Assembly: GCA_016937155.1 (NCBI GenBank)
Contig: JAFGWM010000068.1
Location: 1-64,000, forward strand
DNA: 64,000 nt
DNA from: Deltaproteobacteria bacterium
GTDB taxonomy: Bacteria > Myxococcota_A > Polyangia > HGW-17
Direction of reading: 5' to 3'
The notes under the pieces were generated by a model. That model was not told the DNA's origin. It saw only the letters and a program-made list of their open reading frames with translations, and made no database searches. Shown here in pieces: positions 55,629 to 64,000 of the stretch. Within the stretch, counting starts at the first letter, position 1; each line of letters opens with the position of its first letter. A program made the translations under genes and the position numbers.

Positions 55629-56870
55629 ATGGATAAGTTGAAACTGGAAAAATCGGAAAAACTCTATGAAGAAGCCCTGAATCTTATTCCGGGTGGTATT
55701 CTCGGTATACGCAGACCCTACAACTTTGTTCCAGGTGAGTATCCTGTGTTTATTGAAAAAGGTCGTGGTGGTAAGATATGGGATGTGGATGGAAACGAAT
55801 ACATAGATCTTCTGTGTTCATATGGACCAATAATAATCGGGCATGCTGAAAAAGAAGTGGATGATGCCGTAAAGGAACAGATGGAAAAAGGATTCTGTTT
55901 CAATCTGGCCCAGTCCTATCAGAATGATCTTGCTAATGTAATGGGTGAAGTTGTTCCGGGAGCTGAAATGACTGTGTTTATGAAAACCGGAAGTGATGCC
56001 ACAACTGCAGCTATAAGAACAGCAAGAGGATATACAGGTAAGAAAACAATATTGAGATGTGGTTATCACGGATGGCATGACTGGTGTGTAGAAGTGAAGG
56101 GTGGTATTCCTGAAAAACTGTATGAAGATGTTCATGAATTTCACTACAATGATCTCGACAGTCTTGAGAAACTTATTGATGAGCACAGGGATGATCTTGC
56201 AGCGGTTATAGTTACACCCATAGGACATCCTTTAGCCCATCCCGTTACTGCTCCTGAAAAGGGTTTCCTTGAGGGCTGCAGGGATATGGCTCACAGTGCA
56301 GGTGGTCTCCTGATTTTTGATGAGATCAGAAGTGGTTTCCGCGTGAGTATTGGTGGAGCTCAGTTAAGATATAATGTTCAGCCTGATTTGAGTGTTTTTG
56401 GTAAAGCCATGGCCAACGGTTATCCCATAAGTGCACTCACCGGTAAAAAAGAAATAATGGAAGTGATAAACGGTAAAGTGTTTATTTCCTCAACATTCTT
56501 TCCAAACAGCCTTGAAATGGTTGCAGCCCTCAAAACAATTGAAATCCTGAGAAGAGATAACGCACTTGATACTCTCTGGGAAAGAGGACAGGTATTTTTG
56601 GATGATTTGAATGCGATTATAGATGAATCAGGTGTAAGTGCTGAGATGACAGGAATTCCTGTTATGCCTTATATCTATTTTACACCCTCTGAGGACAAAA
56701 AATACAAGGCCAGAAGAACTCTGTTCCATACATATGCAATTAGAGCAGGTGTATTCATGCAGCCATATCATCATTCCTATATTGCCATCAGACATACCGA
56801 TGAAGAGCTTGAGAGAGTCAAGCAGGTATTCCGGGATGGGCTGGCGTTTGTAAAGATGAATGTTGGGTGA
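55629..56870 (+). CDS. Class III aminotransferase (glutamate-1-semialdehyde aminomutase-like)
   Basis: 413 aa with AAGGAG upstream. PLP-binding Lys259 lies in FGKAMANGYP, and the PLP-contact Asp in LLIFDEIRSGF. The N-terminus (IPGGILGIRRPYNFVPGEYP) resembles GSA aminomutases, which make 5-aminolevulinate, but FMKTGSDATTAAIRTAR near 118 differs from the usual GTEATM segment. Related class III enzymes also use amino sugars or beta-amino acids, so the substrate is open. It follows mlaD by 15 bp and may share its transcript. Confidence 0.85.
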   Translation: MDKLKLEKSEKLYEEALNLIPGGILGIRRPYNFVPGEYPVFIEKGRGGKIWDVDGNEYIDLLCSYGPIIIGHAEKEVDDAVKEQMEKGFCFNLAQSYQNDLANVMGEVVPGAEMTVFMKTGSDATTAAIRTARGYTGKKTILRCGYHGWHDWCVEVKGGIPEKLYEDVHEFHYNDLDSLEKLIDEHRDDLAAVIVTPIGHPLAHPVTAPEKGFLEGCRDMAHSAGGLLIFDEIRSGFRVSIGGAQLRYNVQPDLSVFGKAMANGYPISALTGKKEIMEVINGKVFISSTFFPNSLEMVAALKTIEILRRDNALDTLWERGQVFLDDLNAIIDESGVSAEMTGIPVMPYIYFTPSEDKKYKARRTLFHTYAIRAGVFMQPYHHSYIAIRHTDEELERVKQVFRDGLAFVKMNVG

Positions 56871-57048
56871 AAAAATTCCCAGTTAAAATTGCTTCCCACC
56901 CTTATTTCTCCTTGCAATTTAAGTGTTTATTAGAGTAATAATAATCCCGATTAAGTAGGATACACTGGTTTTTTTAATGTATTGTTTTTTCGTTTTCCGG
57001 ATTTACCGGTTGCGAAAGTAAATCATCTAAACCTTCACGGAGTATCAC

Positions 57049-58737
57049 ATGAGTGAATTCAATTACGAAAATGTATGGAAATCAATGGACCCATGGTCAT
57101 TTATCCCTGAAAAATTCAACATAGGTGCAGCTTCTACAGATGCAGTATGTGAAAGAGGTATGGGCGACACTGTTGCAATATACTGGGAGAACAGTAATGG
57201 TGAAGCACGTCAGGTAACTTATGATCAACTCAGAAAAGATACAAACAGAGTTGCCAGTATGCTGACATCCCTTGGATTTGGAAAGGGAGATGTTCTTTTA
57301 CTCAGAATGAGTAATCTTATTGAATTTTATACAATTGCTCTTGGTGCTACAAAAGCCGGTGGTTCTTTCATACCCACTTCTACTATGTTCAGAGAAAAGG
57401 ATATTCTTTACCGGCTGAATGATGCAAAGGTTAAAGTTGTAGCAACCACTCCTCAACTTGTTGATGTGGTGGATGCAGTAAGAGATGAAGCCAAGACACT
57501 TGAGCATGTGATTGTAATAGACTATCTTGGTGAGAAACCTTCAGCAGCAAATCACCTGTCATTCACTGAGCTTATGGATAAGGCTGACGAAAACTTCCAT
57601 TATGTTGAAACAGCCAATGATGATATAGCATTTGTGGCTTATACTTCCGGGACAACCGGGGATCCCAAGGGTGTTGTTCACTACCACAGGTATGGTATTG
57701 CATATGAATATCTTGCAAAATACTGGTACAACTATGATGCTCCCGATGTAATAACCTGTCCTGCTGAAGTCGGCTGGCTTCTTCCCGTTTCTTCCTCTTT
57801 CCTTTATGCTCTTCACAGAGGTATGGGTATTGTTCTATATCATGAACTTGGGGCTTTCAATCCTGAAAAATGGTTTGAAATGTTTGAAAAATACGGAATC
57901 AACGTATTCATCGGAACCCCCACAATGTTCCGTATGCTTATGAAAGTTGAAGATGCTGAAAAACGTTTTGATCTCAGTAAATGGCGTGAAGGTACCAGTG
58001 CCGGAGAGCCACTAGCTCCGGATACATTCTTCAAGGTTCAGGAAAGATTCGGAATAACCATCAGAGATGGTATCGGAATGAGTGAATGTATGGTTTATGT
58101 TCACAATATGATTGGTATGGACATTAAACAGGGAAGCTGCGGGAAAATAGGCCCCGGAATAGTTATTGAACTCATGGAAGTTCCAGATGAGGATGATGAA
58201 GAGTCAGGTGTTAAGCTTAAACCTGTGAAGGATGGTGATCCCGGCGTTCTCTGTGTGAAAATTGACAGCCACCCGGGTATGATGAAAGAATATCTTAACA
58301 AGCCTGAAGCCACAGCTGAGGTGTTCAAGGATGGTTGGTTCTATACCGGTGATGTTCTCCGCAAGGATGAGGACGGGTACTTCTGGTTCATAGGAAGAGC
58401 TGATGATGTAATCAAGGCCTCCGGATACAGAATTAGTCCTTTTGATGTGGAAAGCTCACTCATGGGTCATCCTGCAGTTCATGAAGCAGCAGCAGTTGAA
58501 AGTCCGGATCCGGTGAGAGATAAGGTTGTAAAGGCCTTTATCGTCCTCAGTGAAGGATATGAAGGAAATGATGACCTTATCAAAGAGCTTCAGAAGCATG
58601 TGAAGGAACACGCAGCACCATATAAATATCCCAGAAAAATTCAGTTTGTGAAAGAACTTCCCAAAACCCAGTCGGGAAAAGTGAAACGTAAAATGCTTCG
58701 CAGACTTGAATTTGATGGAACCCCTTACCAGTTATAA
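57049..58737 (+). CDS. Acyl-CoA synthetase (AMP-forming), medium-chain type
   Basis: 562 aa with GGAG 6 nt upstream. All core motifs are intact: phosphate loop YTSGTTGDPKG, acyl/AMP motif GMSECM, YTGD in WFYTGDVL, GRADDVIKASGYRIS, and the catalytic Lys544 in KTQSGK. The plan and length match medium-chain acyl-CoA synthetases (acyl-AMP then acyl-CoA). It contrasts with the degenerate relative at 28711. It stands alone, flanked by 178 bp upstream. Confidence 0.92.
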   Translation: MSEFNYENVWKSMDPWSFIPEKFNIGAASTDAVCERGMGDTVAIYWENSNGEARQVTYDQLRKDTNRVASMLTSLGFGKGDVLLLRMSNLIEFYTIALGATKAGGSFIPTSTMFREKDILYRLNDAKVKVVATTPQLVDVVDAVRDEAKTLEHVIVIDYLGEKPSAANHLSFTELMDKADENFHYVETANDDIAFVAYTSGTTGDPKGVVHYHRYGIAYEYLAKYWYNYDAPDVITCPAEVGWLLPVSSSFLYALHRGMGIVLYHELGAFNPEKWFEMFEKYGINVFIGTPTMFRMLMKVEDAEKRFDLSKWREGTSAGEPLAPDTFFKVQERFGITIRDGIGMSECMVYVHNMIGMDIKQGSCGKIGPGIVIELMEVPDEDDEESGVKLKPVKDGDPGVLCVKIDSHPGMMKEYLNKPEATAEVFKDGWFYTGDVLRKDEDGYFWFIGRADDVIKASGYRISPFDVESSLMGHPAVHEAAAVESPDPVRDKVVKAFIVLSEGYEGNDDLIKELQKHVKEHAAPYKYPRKIQFVKELPKTQSGKVKRKMLRRLEFDGTPYQL

Positions 58738-58829
58738 TCATCGGTCAATTTACGGTTTTTTCAAAAGAGATCGGTTTTTGACGATAATCCTTCTTGACTA
58801 ATCCTCATACCAACTTATTATCCCAGACG

Positions 58830-59300
58830 ATGTTAAACCGACGTTCCTTACTGATGTGGCTGAGTTTTTTTGTGACCACCCTTATTGTGTTCGGGATGAT
58901 ATCCATTCCAAGTTTCATGTACTGGTATCAGAAAAGTCAGTATTCAAAGGTTATTCCCATGGGGGTGGGGCTCACTCTTCTGTTTGCTGTTTTTTATGCT
59001 TCCTACAAATTCCGCACTCTTTACAACGTTGAAGAAATCTTTGATTTTGCAGATCTCACCACGGGAGTTTCAACATGGGTTGAAAAGCAACTTGTGAGAC
59101 TGGGTTTCAGGCCGGATGCAGAGGGAAGAGTTTTTTCTGCGGGCTTCAGAGCTGACTATTACATGGCTCCAGACATTAAGGTTTCGTATCTGTCTGATAA
59201 TCAAGTAAAAATTTCTGGACCGTGTTTTTATATCCGTAAACTAAGAAGAAGATTCAGGAGATTGCATAAAATTGAAAAAAAGAAGAAGTCGGTTATATGA
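58830..59300 (+). CDS. Two-helix membrane protein of unknown function
   Basis: 156 aa from the ATG at 58830; a TTG at 58794 is possible, and neither has a good ribosome site. Two membrane helices lie near 7-28 and 43-62. The following cytoplasmic part (about 95 residues) is mixed and ends in a strongly basic tail (RKLRRRFRRLHKIEKKKK). No family was recognised. It precedes the Flp pilin gene by 80 bp. Confidence 0.65.
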   Translation: MLNRRSLLMWLSFFVTTLIVFGMISIPSFMYWYQKSQYSKVIPMGVGLTLLFAVFYASYKFRTLYNVEEIFDFADLTTGVSTWVEKQLVRLGFRPDAEGRVFSAGFRADYYMAPDIKVSYLSDNQVKISGPCFYIRKLRRRFRRLHKIEKKKKSVI

Positions 59301-59380
59301 CCGATATATTTTTTCATTATCTCCCGGTAGAACATTAAGTGTGGATAATAACAGTTAACCCCGAACCCAGGAGACAAATC

Positions 59381-59641
59381 ATGAATTTAGTAAGAAGAAT
59401 TAATAATGAGAAAAAAGGACAGGGCATGACCGAGTACATCATTATCGTTGCTCTTATTGCAATAGCCGCAATTGGTGTTATTACACTTTTCGGTGATGAT
59501 ATTCGTCGTCTCTTTGGTTCAAGTGCCAATGCTCTCGCCGGTGATACCAACGTTACAACAAATGTTAAAAAGGCAGAAGCCAAGCATACCGATACCAAAA
59601 CTCTGAAGACATTTGCACAGATGAACGAAGGTGCCAACTAG
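59381..59641 (+). CDS. Flp-type (type IVb) pilin
   Basis: 86 aa from the ATG at 59381, with AGGAG 7 nt upstream. The prepilin cut site fits G-x4-EY: Gly13, then QGMTEY, with Glu18 and Tyr19, followed by the hydrophobic IIIVALIAIAAIGVI. This is the Flp pilin pattern of tight-adherence (Tad) pili. The tail of ~45 residues is longer than in small Flp pilins. The prepilin peptidase gene overlaps its end by 11 nt. No other tad gene is in the window. Confidence 0.9.
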   Translation: MNLVRRINNEKKGQGMTEYIIIVALIAIAAIGVITLFGDDIRRLFGSSANALAGDTNVTTNVKKAEAKHTDTKTLKTFAQMNEGAN

Positions 59642-60188
59642 TCTTTTTTATCCTGCCATTGCCACAGGGCTGGTTCTTGCCCTGCTCGTAAGCATATATA
59701 CAGATCTTAAAACCCGTGAAATTTCCAACTGGGTGGTTGTTGCAGCCTCAGTGTGGGGTTTGCTTGTATGGACTGTTTTTCATGGTTTTTCTGGTCTTGG
59801 TACCAGTGCAGCCGGAGGATTTGCGTCCTTTTCAATTTTTCTTTTAATGGCCATGCTTGGTAACCTTGGCATGGGAGATGTTAAACTGATGGGGGCAATG
59901 GGCTGCCTTTTGGGATGGCCTCTTGCTATTACCGGTGTTCTTCATACCGTTATTTCAGGAAGTGTTTTTGCGATTCTATGGGTACTTTTCAGTAAAAAAC
60001 TTTGGACAACTCTCAAAAACCTTTACACCATAACAGTTAGTTGGCTTTTACCGGGACGTAAAAGAGTTCAGTTGCAGGAGCTTGAAACTTCATCATTGCC
60101 TTATGGAGTTGCTATTGCAGTCGGTGGTATCTGGACACTTGCAGCGGTTAAAATTCCTGCATTCGATCTCTTCAGGCTGATTTTTTAA
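59631..60188 (+). CDS. Prepilin peptidase (A24, TadV/CpaA type)
   Basis: 185 aa from a GTG start inside the pilin gene. Catalytic Asp25 (SIYTDLKTREISN) and Asp83 (GMGDVKLMG) match the A24 aspartic peptidase family, with about six membrane helices. It lacks the N-terminal methylase domain of PilD, as TadV/CpaA proteins do. It should cut the leader of the Flp pilin directly upstream. Confidence 0.9.
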   Translation: MPTSLFYPAIATGLVLALLVSIYTDLKTREISNWVVVAASVWGLLVWTVFHGFSGLGTSAAGGFASFSIFLLMAMLGNLGMGDVKLMGAMGCLLGWPLAITGVLHTVISGSVFAILWVLFSKKLWTTLKNLYTITVSWLLPGRKRVQLQELETSSLPYGVAIAVGGIWTLAAVKIPAFDLFRLIF

Positions 60189-60372
60189 TTAATTCACGAA
60201 AAAACAGTATGAAAAGTTCCGGTTAATCACCATAATGAACCACATCTGATATGTGTCTTTCAGTGGTGAGCATTGTGTGATATATAAAAACCAATGATCA
60301 TTTTGCTGTATGTCTGATTTTGTGATTCTTTTGAATATTATTTTTTTCGGAAATTATCCGGGGAAAGAATAG

Positions 60373-63363
60373 ATGTTTCTGAATATTTTTTTTGCACTTT
60401 TTCACATTATGTGTTCCCAGAGTGCAGTTAAAACTGAAGAAAAAAAAGTAGTTTTAGCGAATCCTGTCGCAAAAAAGACTGTTTCCGAAAAGATTACATC
60501 ATCTTCCTCGGGTGTTAAATCCGGAGAAGTTTTACCTTCAGTTGAAATTACAGATGTTGTTTTAAAGGGTGAGTTTATTGACAAAAAGAAAACTCTGAAG
60601 GGGATTATTAAAATTCTTGCTAAAACAACCACCTCACAACTCCGTAAGGTTCTTGAAAAACAGCTGGGGCAGATAGGATATGGAGTGGTTGAATATTCTC
60701 TGAATGGAACAACTCTGTTTCTCAAGCTTAAACCTGTTGTTGTCGTAAGGAATGTTTTCATAAAGGGGAACTGGCCTCTTTTTGAGACGGATATAATGAG
60801 AAGGGTGATTTTGCGTCCCGGGACACCACTGCCCTTCAGTGAAGTTGAACGTAAAAAGCTTTTTGATCTCCAGCATCGAAGAATAGAGGATTATCTTCAC
60901 AGAGAAGGATATTTTGACAGCATAATAAAGATAAAGATAAGAGTTTCGAAGAAATCTCATACTCTTGATCTCTATATACATCTGAACAAGGGTTCTTCAT
61001 ACAAGCTTGGAAAACTTGGTATCAAGGGAAATACTGCTATGAAATCAGCAGATATTGCGAAGTTTTTCCAGCACAAATTATTCTTTTACAAAAGGCCCTT
61101 TTATAAGCAGCAGTTTAAAAAAGACATAAAAAAACTTGAAAAGCATTATAGAAAACTGGGATATTTCAGTGTCAGTGTAAGGGATGATTTTGACAAGGAG
61201 TACTCTCTTGACAGAAGTAACAGACTTGTAAATGTCAATATCTTTGTAAGGGAAAGAAAGAAAGTTGAAATAAAATTCTCCGGAAACAGAAAAATTGGCA
61301 GGGAGGAGCTTTTAGGGGAACTTTCATTTGTTTCAAGTGGAACCTACGATGATCATGAAATTGGCAGGAGCGCCGATGCAATTGTTCATGCATATCAGAA
61401 AAAGGGCTATTTCAACACTGTGGTTCATCACAAGAGCTATGTAATTGGAGCAAAATCCCTCAAAATTATCTATTACATCATGGAAGGAAAGCAGTACAGA
61501 GTTGGAAAGATTTCCTTCAGTGGAAATAAGTATTTTTCTGACCGGAAACTTAAAAAGGAAATAGAAACCAAGGTTTTTCCGCGAAAACTTGCCTTTTTCG
61601 GATTGGGAAGTGGCGGTTTTATAACTCCGGTTCAATTGAAGCAGGATGCTGACAGAATAAAAAAATATTATAATAACGCCGGTTTTCCGGACACCAAAGT
61701 TTTTGTTGATGTAAGACCATCCCGTAGTGATACCTATCCGGGCGTTTTTGAAGCCATTGAAAGCACTGTTCCTTCAACCAAGGGACATGAGTATGTGAAT
61801 GTTTATTTTAAAATAGAGCAGGGTAAAAGGGTTCTCATTAAATCCATAACTTTCAAAGGTACTATTCCTGAACATGAAAAAGCCTTCAGAAAAATGTCAA
61901 AAGTAGCTGTTGGCAATTCTTTTTCCATGGAGAAAATAACTGAGGATCTTAAAAAATTTAAAGTATATCTTGCCAATAAGGGGTTCCCTCATACCGTAAT
62001 TACAACTGATATTAAAGCATCTGAAAAAAAGGATGGGGTGGTTCTTGTTTATAACATTGAAAAGGGTAAGAAAGTATTTTTCGGTCCGATTATATTGAGG
62101 GGAAATTTTAAAACCAGAAGCTCTGTGGTATGGAAGGAAATTCCATTCAGAAACGGGGATGCATACTCAATATCAGCTATTGAAGAGGCTGGAAGAAATA
62201 TAAGAAGTCTTGGTGTTTTCAGAAGTGTAAGAGTCCAGTTTCTCAGTTTCAGCAATAAGACAGATCATATCCCGGTGGTGATCAGTGTGATTGAGAGATA
62301 TGATGATGCCGGTGAACTTGAAGTTGGTGGTGGTCTTTCTACTGATAACCTTTACTTTGCATCCTTTGCATACAGAAATAAAAATCTTTTCGGGTACGCC
62401 AAAAGCATGGAACTGAAGGGTGAAATCGGAGCTGAAATACAGAGTGGACGTATCACATTTCAGGATCAGCGTTTTCTGAATTCAAAACTGATTTTTGAAG
62501 TTGCAGGTTATGGCAGACAGGAAAAGACCGTACGTCTTGGAGATATTCTTACATTCGGTGCCAGTATTACACTCAGAAAAAGATGGTCACAAAGATTTCA
62601 GTGGTTTTTGAGATATGAAATACGTCATGTGAGTTATAAGGAAACACTGATAAGGGTCAGTGGAGCTCCTGAAGAGGATTCCACTGTTGATTTTGCCACT
62701 ACAACAGCAAGTATAGGCCCCACTGTAATATGGGATAAACGTGATAATCCTCTTGTGCCCAGAAAGGGCTACCGTCTGACATCAAGTGTCCGAATTGCAT
62801 CCAACTATCTTGGTGGTGATGATAATTTCCTGCATTTTAACAATACAGGTCAGGTTTTTATCGGTCTTCCTCTGGGGCTGGTTCTGGCTCAGGGTATAAG
62901 ATATGATCATGGAATTCCTCTCTGGGGAACAAACGTCCTTCCCAAGGTTGAAAGATTTTTTGCCGGTGGTGACACCACGGTCAGAGGATATGAAGAGGAC
63001 AGACTTTTTGCACAGGTTATATCAACTCCCATGAATCCGGGTGGCGGGGTAAATCTCTACAAATCCTTCCCTCTGGGAGGAAATATCCGTTTTCTGTCCA
63101 ATACGGAGTTACAGTTCCCCATTTTCAAAAAGAGTTTTCTTCTTGGAATGCCGATCTGGGGGGCATTCTTTTTTGACAGTGGATATATCGTGAACAATTA
63201 CGAAAGTTTTACAAAAACACTTTTTCATAACGGGTACGGTGCAGCCCTGAGACTTGTTTCTCCCGTGGGTGTTATAAGCCTTGAATATGGTATTCCACTC
63301 AATAAAGTTGCGGGAACAGATCCCAGTGGAAGAGTGCACTTTAATTTCGGTTTTATTTTCTGA
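60373..63363 (+). CDS. bamA: BamA-type outer-membrane assembly factor with about seven POTRA domains
   Basis: 996 aa. After a signal peptide and a charged linker, POTRA-like units open at ITDVVLKGEFIDKKKTL, VVVRNVFIKGNWPLFETD, YKLGKLGIKGNTAMKSAD, VEIKFSGNRKIGREELL, YRVGKISFSGNKYFSDRK, VLIKSITFKGTIPEHEKA and VFFGPIILRGNFKTRSS. The barrel occupies about the last 350 residues, with the lock motif VRGY at 870-873 and a terminal Phe (FNFGFIF). E. coli BamA has five POTRA domains and 810 aa. BamA inserts beta-barrel proteins into the outer membrane. TamA is an alternative but has three POTRA domains. The first POTRA-like unit is the least certain. Confidence 0.9.
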   Translation: MFLNIFFALFHIMCSQSAVKTEEKKVVLANPVAKKTVSEKITSSSSGVKSGEVLPSVEITDVVLKGEFIDKKKTLKGIIKILAKTTTSQLRKVLEKQLGQIGYGVVEYSLNGTTLFLKLKPVVVVRNVFIKGNWPLFETDIMRRVILRPGTPLPFSEVERKKLFDLQHRRIEDYLHREGYFDSIIKIKIRVSKKSHTLDLYIHLNKGSSYKLGKLGIKGNTAMKSADIAKFFQHKLFFYKRPFYKQQFKKDIKKLEKHYRKLGYFSVSVRDDFDKEYSLDRSNRLVNVNIFVRERKKVEIKFSGNRKIGREELLGELSFVSSGTYDDHEIGRSADAIVHAYQKKGYFNTVVHHKSYVIGAKSLKIIYYIMEGKQYRVGKISFSGNKYFSDRKLKKEIETKVFPRKLAFFGLGSGGFITPVQLKQDADRIKKYYNNAGFPDTKVFVDVRPSRSDTYPGVFEAIESTVPSTKGHEYVNVYFKIEQGKRVLIKSITFKGTIPEHEKAFRKMSKVAVGNSFSMEKITEDLKKFKVYLANKGFPHTVITTDIKASEKKDGVVLVYNIEKGKKVFFGPIILRGNFKTRSSVVWKEIPFRNGDAYSISAIEEAGRNIRSLGVFRSVRVQFLSFSNKTDHIPVVISVIERYDDAGELEVGGGLSTDNLYFASFAYRNKNLFGYAKSMELKGEIGAEIQSGRITFQDQRFLNSKLIFEVAGYGRQEKTVRLGDILTFGASITLRKRWSQRFQWFLRYEIRHVSYKETLIRVSGAPEEDSTVDFATTTASIGPTVIWDKRDNPLVPRKGYRLTSSVRIASNYLGGDDNFLHFNNTGQVFIGLPLGLVLAQGIRYDHGIPLWGTNVLPKVERFFAGGDTTVRGYEEDRLFAQVISTPMNPGGGVNLYKSFPLGGNIRFLSNTELQFPIFKKSFLLGMPIWGAFFFDSGYIVNNYESFTKTLFHNGYGAALRLVSPVGVISLEYGIPLNKVAGTDPSGRVHFNFGFIF

Positions 63364-63379
63364 TTACCGGACTTTCGGC

Positions 63380-63403
63380 CAATTTCAGCTTGACCTGAAA
63401 TTG
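63380..63403 (+). other. Inverted repeat after bamA
   Basis: CAATTTCAG-CTTGAC-CTGAAATTG is a perfect 9-bp inverted repeat around a 6-nt loop, 16 bp after the bamA stop. No T tract follows, so it is a weak terminator at best; it could be an operator or mRNA end structure. It overlaps the -35 box of the candidate promoter at 63390. Confidence 0.5.
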
Positions 63404-63418
63404 CATTCAGTTTATACC
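63390..63418 (+). promoter_or_regulatory. Candidate sigma-70 type promoter
   Basis: TTGACC (63390-63395) and TATACC (63413-63418) are separated by exactly 17 bp. They match the -35 box at 5 of 6 positions and the -10 at 4 of 6. Transcription would begin near 63425 and run into the EF-G-like gene at 63481. The -35 box lies in the loop and right arm of the inverted repeat, so a protein bound there could block it. Confidence 0.45.
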
Positions 63419-63480
63419 ATCGGACTGAAAATTCAGGCAATTCCTGTTGATTTATACAACTTTTGCAAATCGAGGAACAA

Positions 63481-64000
63481 ATGACGAAGTACGAAACAAA
63501 AAATATCCGCAACATTGCAATCGTGGGTCAGAGAGGTGTTGGAAAAACTACTTTTTCTGAAGCCATGCTTTTCATTACAAAAGCCAACAACAGAATTGGC
63601 AGCGTAGATGATGAAACATCAACATTTGACTTTGAGCCGGAAGAGCAAAAAAGGCACAGTACTGTTAGTGCAGCATATGCCTGGGCTGAATGGAATGATC
63701 ATAAAATCAATGTTATTGACACCCCCGGGGCCAGTGACTTTATGAATGACACCCGTCTCAGTGTTGAAGTGGCAGATGCTTCCTTCATACTTGTCGGTGC
63801 AACTGACGGTGTTCAGGTTGGTACTGAAAAGGTATGGAGTTTTGTTGAAGGTGCCGGTATTCCCCGTGCAGTTCTCATTACGGGAATGGACAAGGAAAGA
63901 GCCAACTTTCTGGAAACAGTTAAGGATGTTCAGGAAACCCTCAGCAGACAGGCTGTTCCAATTCATGTTCCCATTGGAAACGAACAGAGCTTCAAGGGTG
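63481..64000 (+). CDS. EF-G-like GTPase, N-terminal part (cut by window end)
   Basis: 173 codons are visible, open to the window end. GAGGAACAA precedes the ATG. The P-loop is GQRGVGKTT at 16-24, and switch II has DTPGASDFMND at 80-90, as in elongation factor G. The base-specificity motif, normally NKMD, reads TGMD at 134-137 (LITGMDKERANF). Divergent EF-G paralogues (often annotated EF-G-like or FusA2) occur in many bacteria with altered GTP motifs and poorly known roles. It probably acts with the ribosome, but the remaining domains lie outside the window. Confidence 0.85.
   Translation, partial: MTKYETKNIRNIAIVGQRGVGKTTFSEAMLFITKANNRIGSVDDETSTFDFEPEEQKRHSTVSAAYAWAEWNDHKINVIDTPGASDFMNDTRLSVEVADASFILVGATDGVQVGTEKVWSFVEGAGIPRAVLITGMDKERANFLETVKDVQETLSRQAVPIHVPIGNEQSFKG

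Noticed and set aside
56870..56925. Terminator after the aminotransferase gene (GGGTG / CACCC)
   Set aside because: The stem is only 5 bp with a loop of about 27 nt, too weak to support.
58778..58821. Promoter before the two-helix membrane protein (TTGACT and TATTAT)
   Set aside because: Spacing is only 15 bp and the alternative TTGACG has no -10 box 17 bp away.
1..64000. tRNA or rRNA genes
   Set aside because: No cloverleaf-like or rRNA sequence was recognised by eye in any gap; a tRNAscan-SE run would settle this.

Overview
The window is visibly AT-rich DNA packed with genes. It encodes a Gram-negative bacterium with an outer membrane: BamA, an Mla-type lipid transport pair, outer-membrane barrels and about nine lipoproteins. 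Several family signatures point to Myxococcota or a nearby former 'deltaproteobacterial' lineage: a MYXO-CTERM-like sorting tail, a myxobacterial disulfide repeat, MopE-type Cys/Asp motifs, an adjacent MXAN_2561/MXAN_2562-like pair with a CFI-box tail, and Asn/Thr-rich linkers behind lipoboxes. The low G+C is unlike classical myxobacteria, so an AT-rich, possibly fermentative relative is more likely; this assignment is inference.

Layout. 1-205: the end of a 46-bp tandem repeat array. 227-4318 (-): a very large SUKH/HEAT-like/WGR protein. 4662-9151 (+): a subtilase with a sorting tail, a Cys-rich lipoprotein behind a sigma-54-type promoter, a strong terminator and a small membrane peptide. 9315-10910: PilZ protein and degenerate GGDEF protein, convergent. 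11160-16863 (+): dapA, two lipoproteins and an HDOD protein in a tight operon. 16864-17025 (-): a 53-aa lipoprotein. 17249-20428 (+): a five-PAS hybrid kinase that has lost its phospho-accepting His. 20557-26611 (-): a six-gene operon with the CFI-box/barrel pair, truA, a membrane protein, a HEAT-like lipoprotein and AMMECR1. 26835-35311 (+): a secreted protein, a PAP2 phosphatase, then an acyl-CoA/acyl-phosphate cluster. 35326-41834 (-): HtrA-type protease, two CrtI-type desaturases and an ABC exporter. 41972-45446 (+): two lipoproteins. 45449-51002: a FAN1-like nuclease, an XPD/DinG-like helicase and a SprT-like protease. 51158-60188 (+): lipoprotein, MlaF/MlaD, class III aminotransferase, acyl-CoA synthetase, Flp pilin and prepilin peptidase. 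60373-64000 (+): BamA and the start of an EF-G-like GTPase.

Three clusters deserve attention. First, 28711-35311 joins a degenerate acetyl-CoA-synthetase-like protein, a stand-alone copy of that enzyme's C-terminal domain with its acetylatable Lys, a butyrate/acetate kinase fused to a phosphate acyltransferase, and a CoA-transferase fused to a GNAT acetyltransferase. It can be read as acyl-CoA energy metabolism with built-in lysine-acetylation control. Second, 45847-51002 groups three protein types associated with DNA crosslink repair. Third, the signalling proteins at 10176 and 17249 keep their folds but have lost catalytic residues.

No rRNA, tRNA, CRISPR array, insertion sequence or prophage was recognised.
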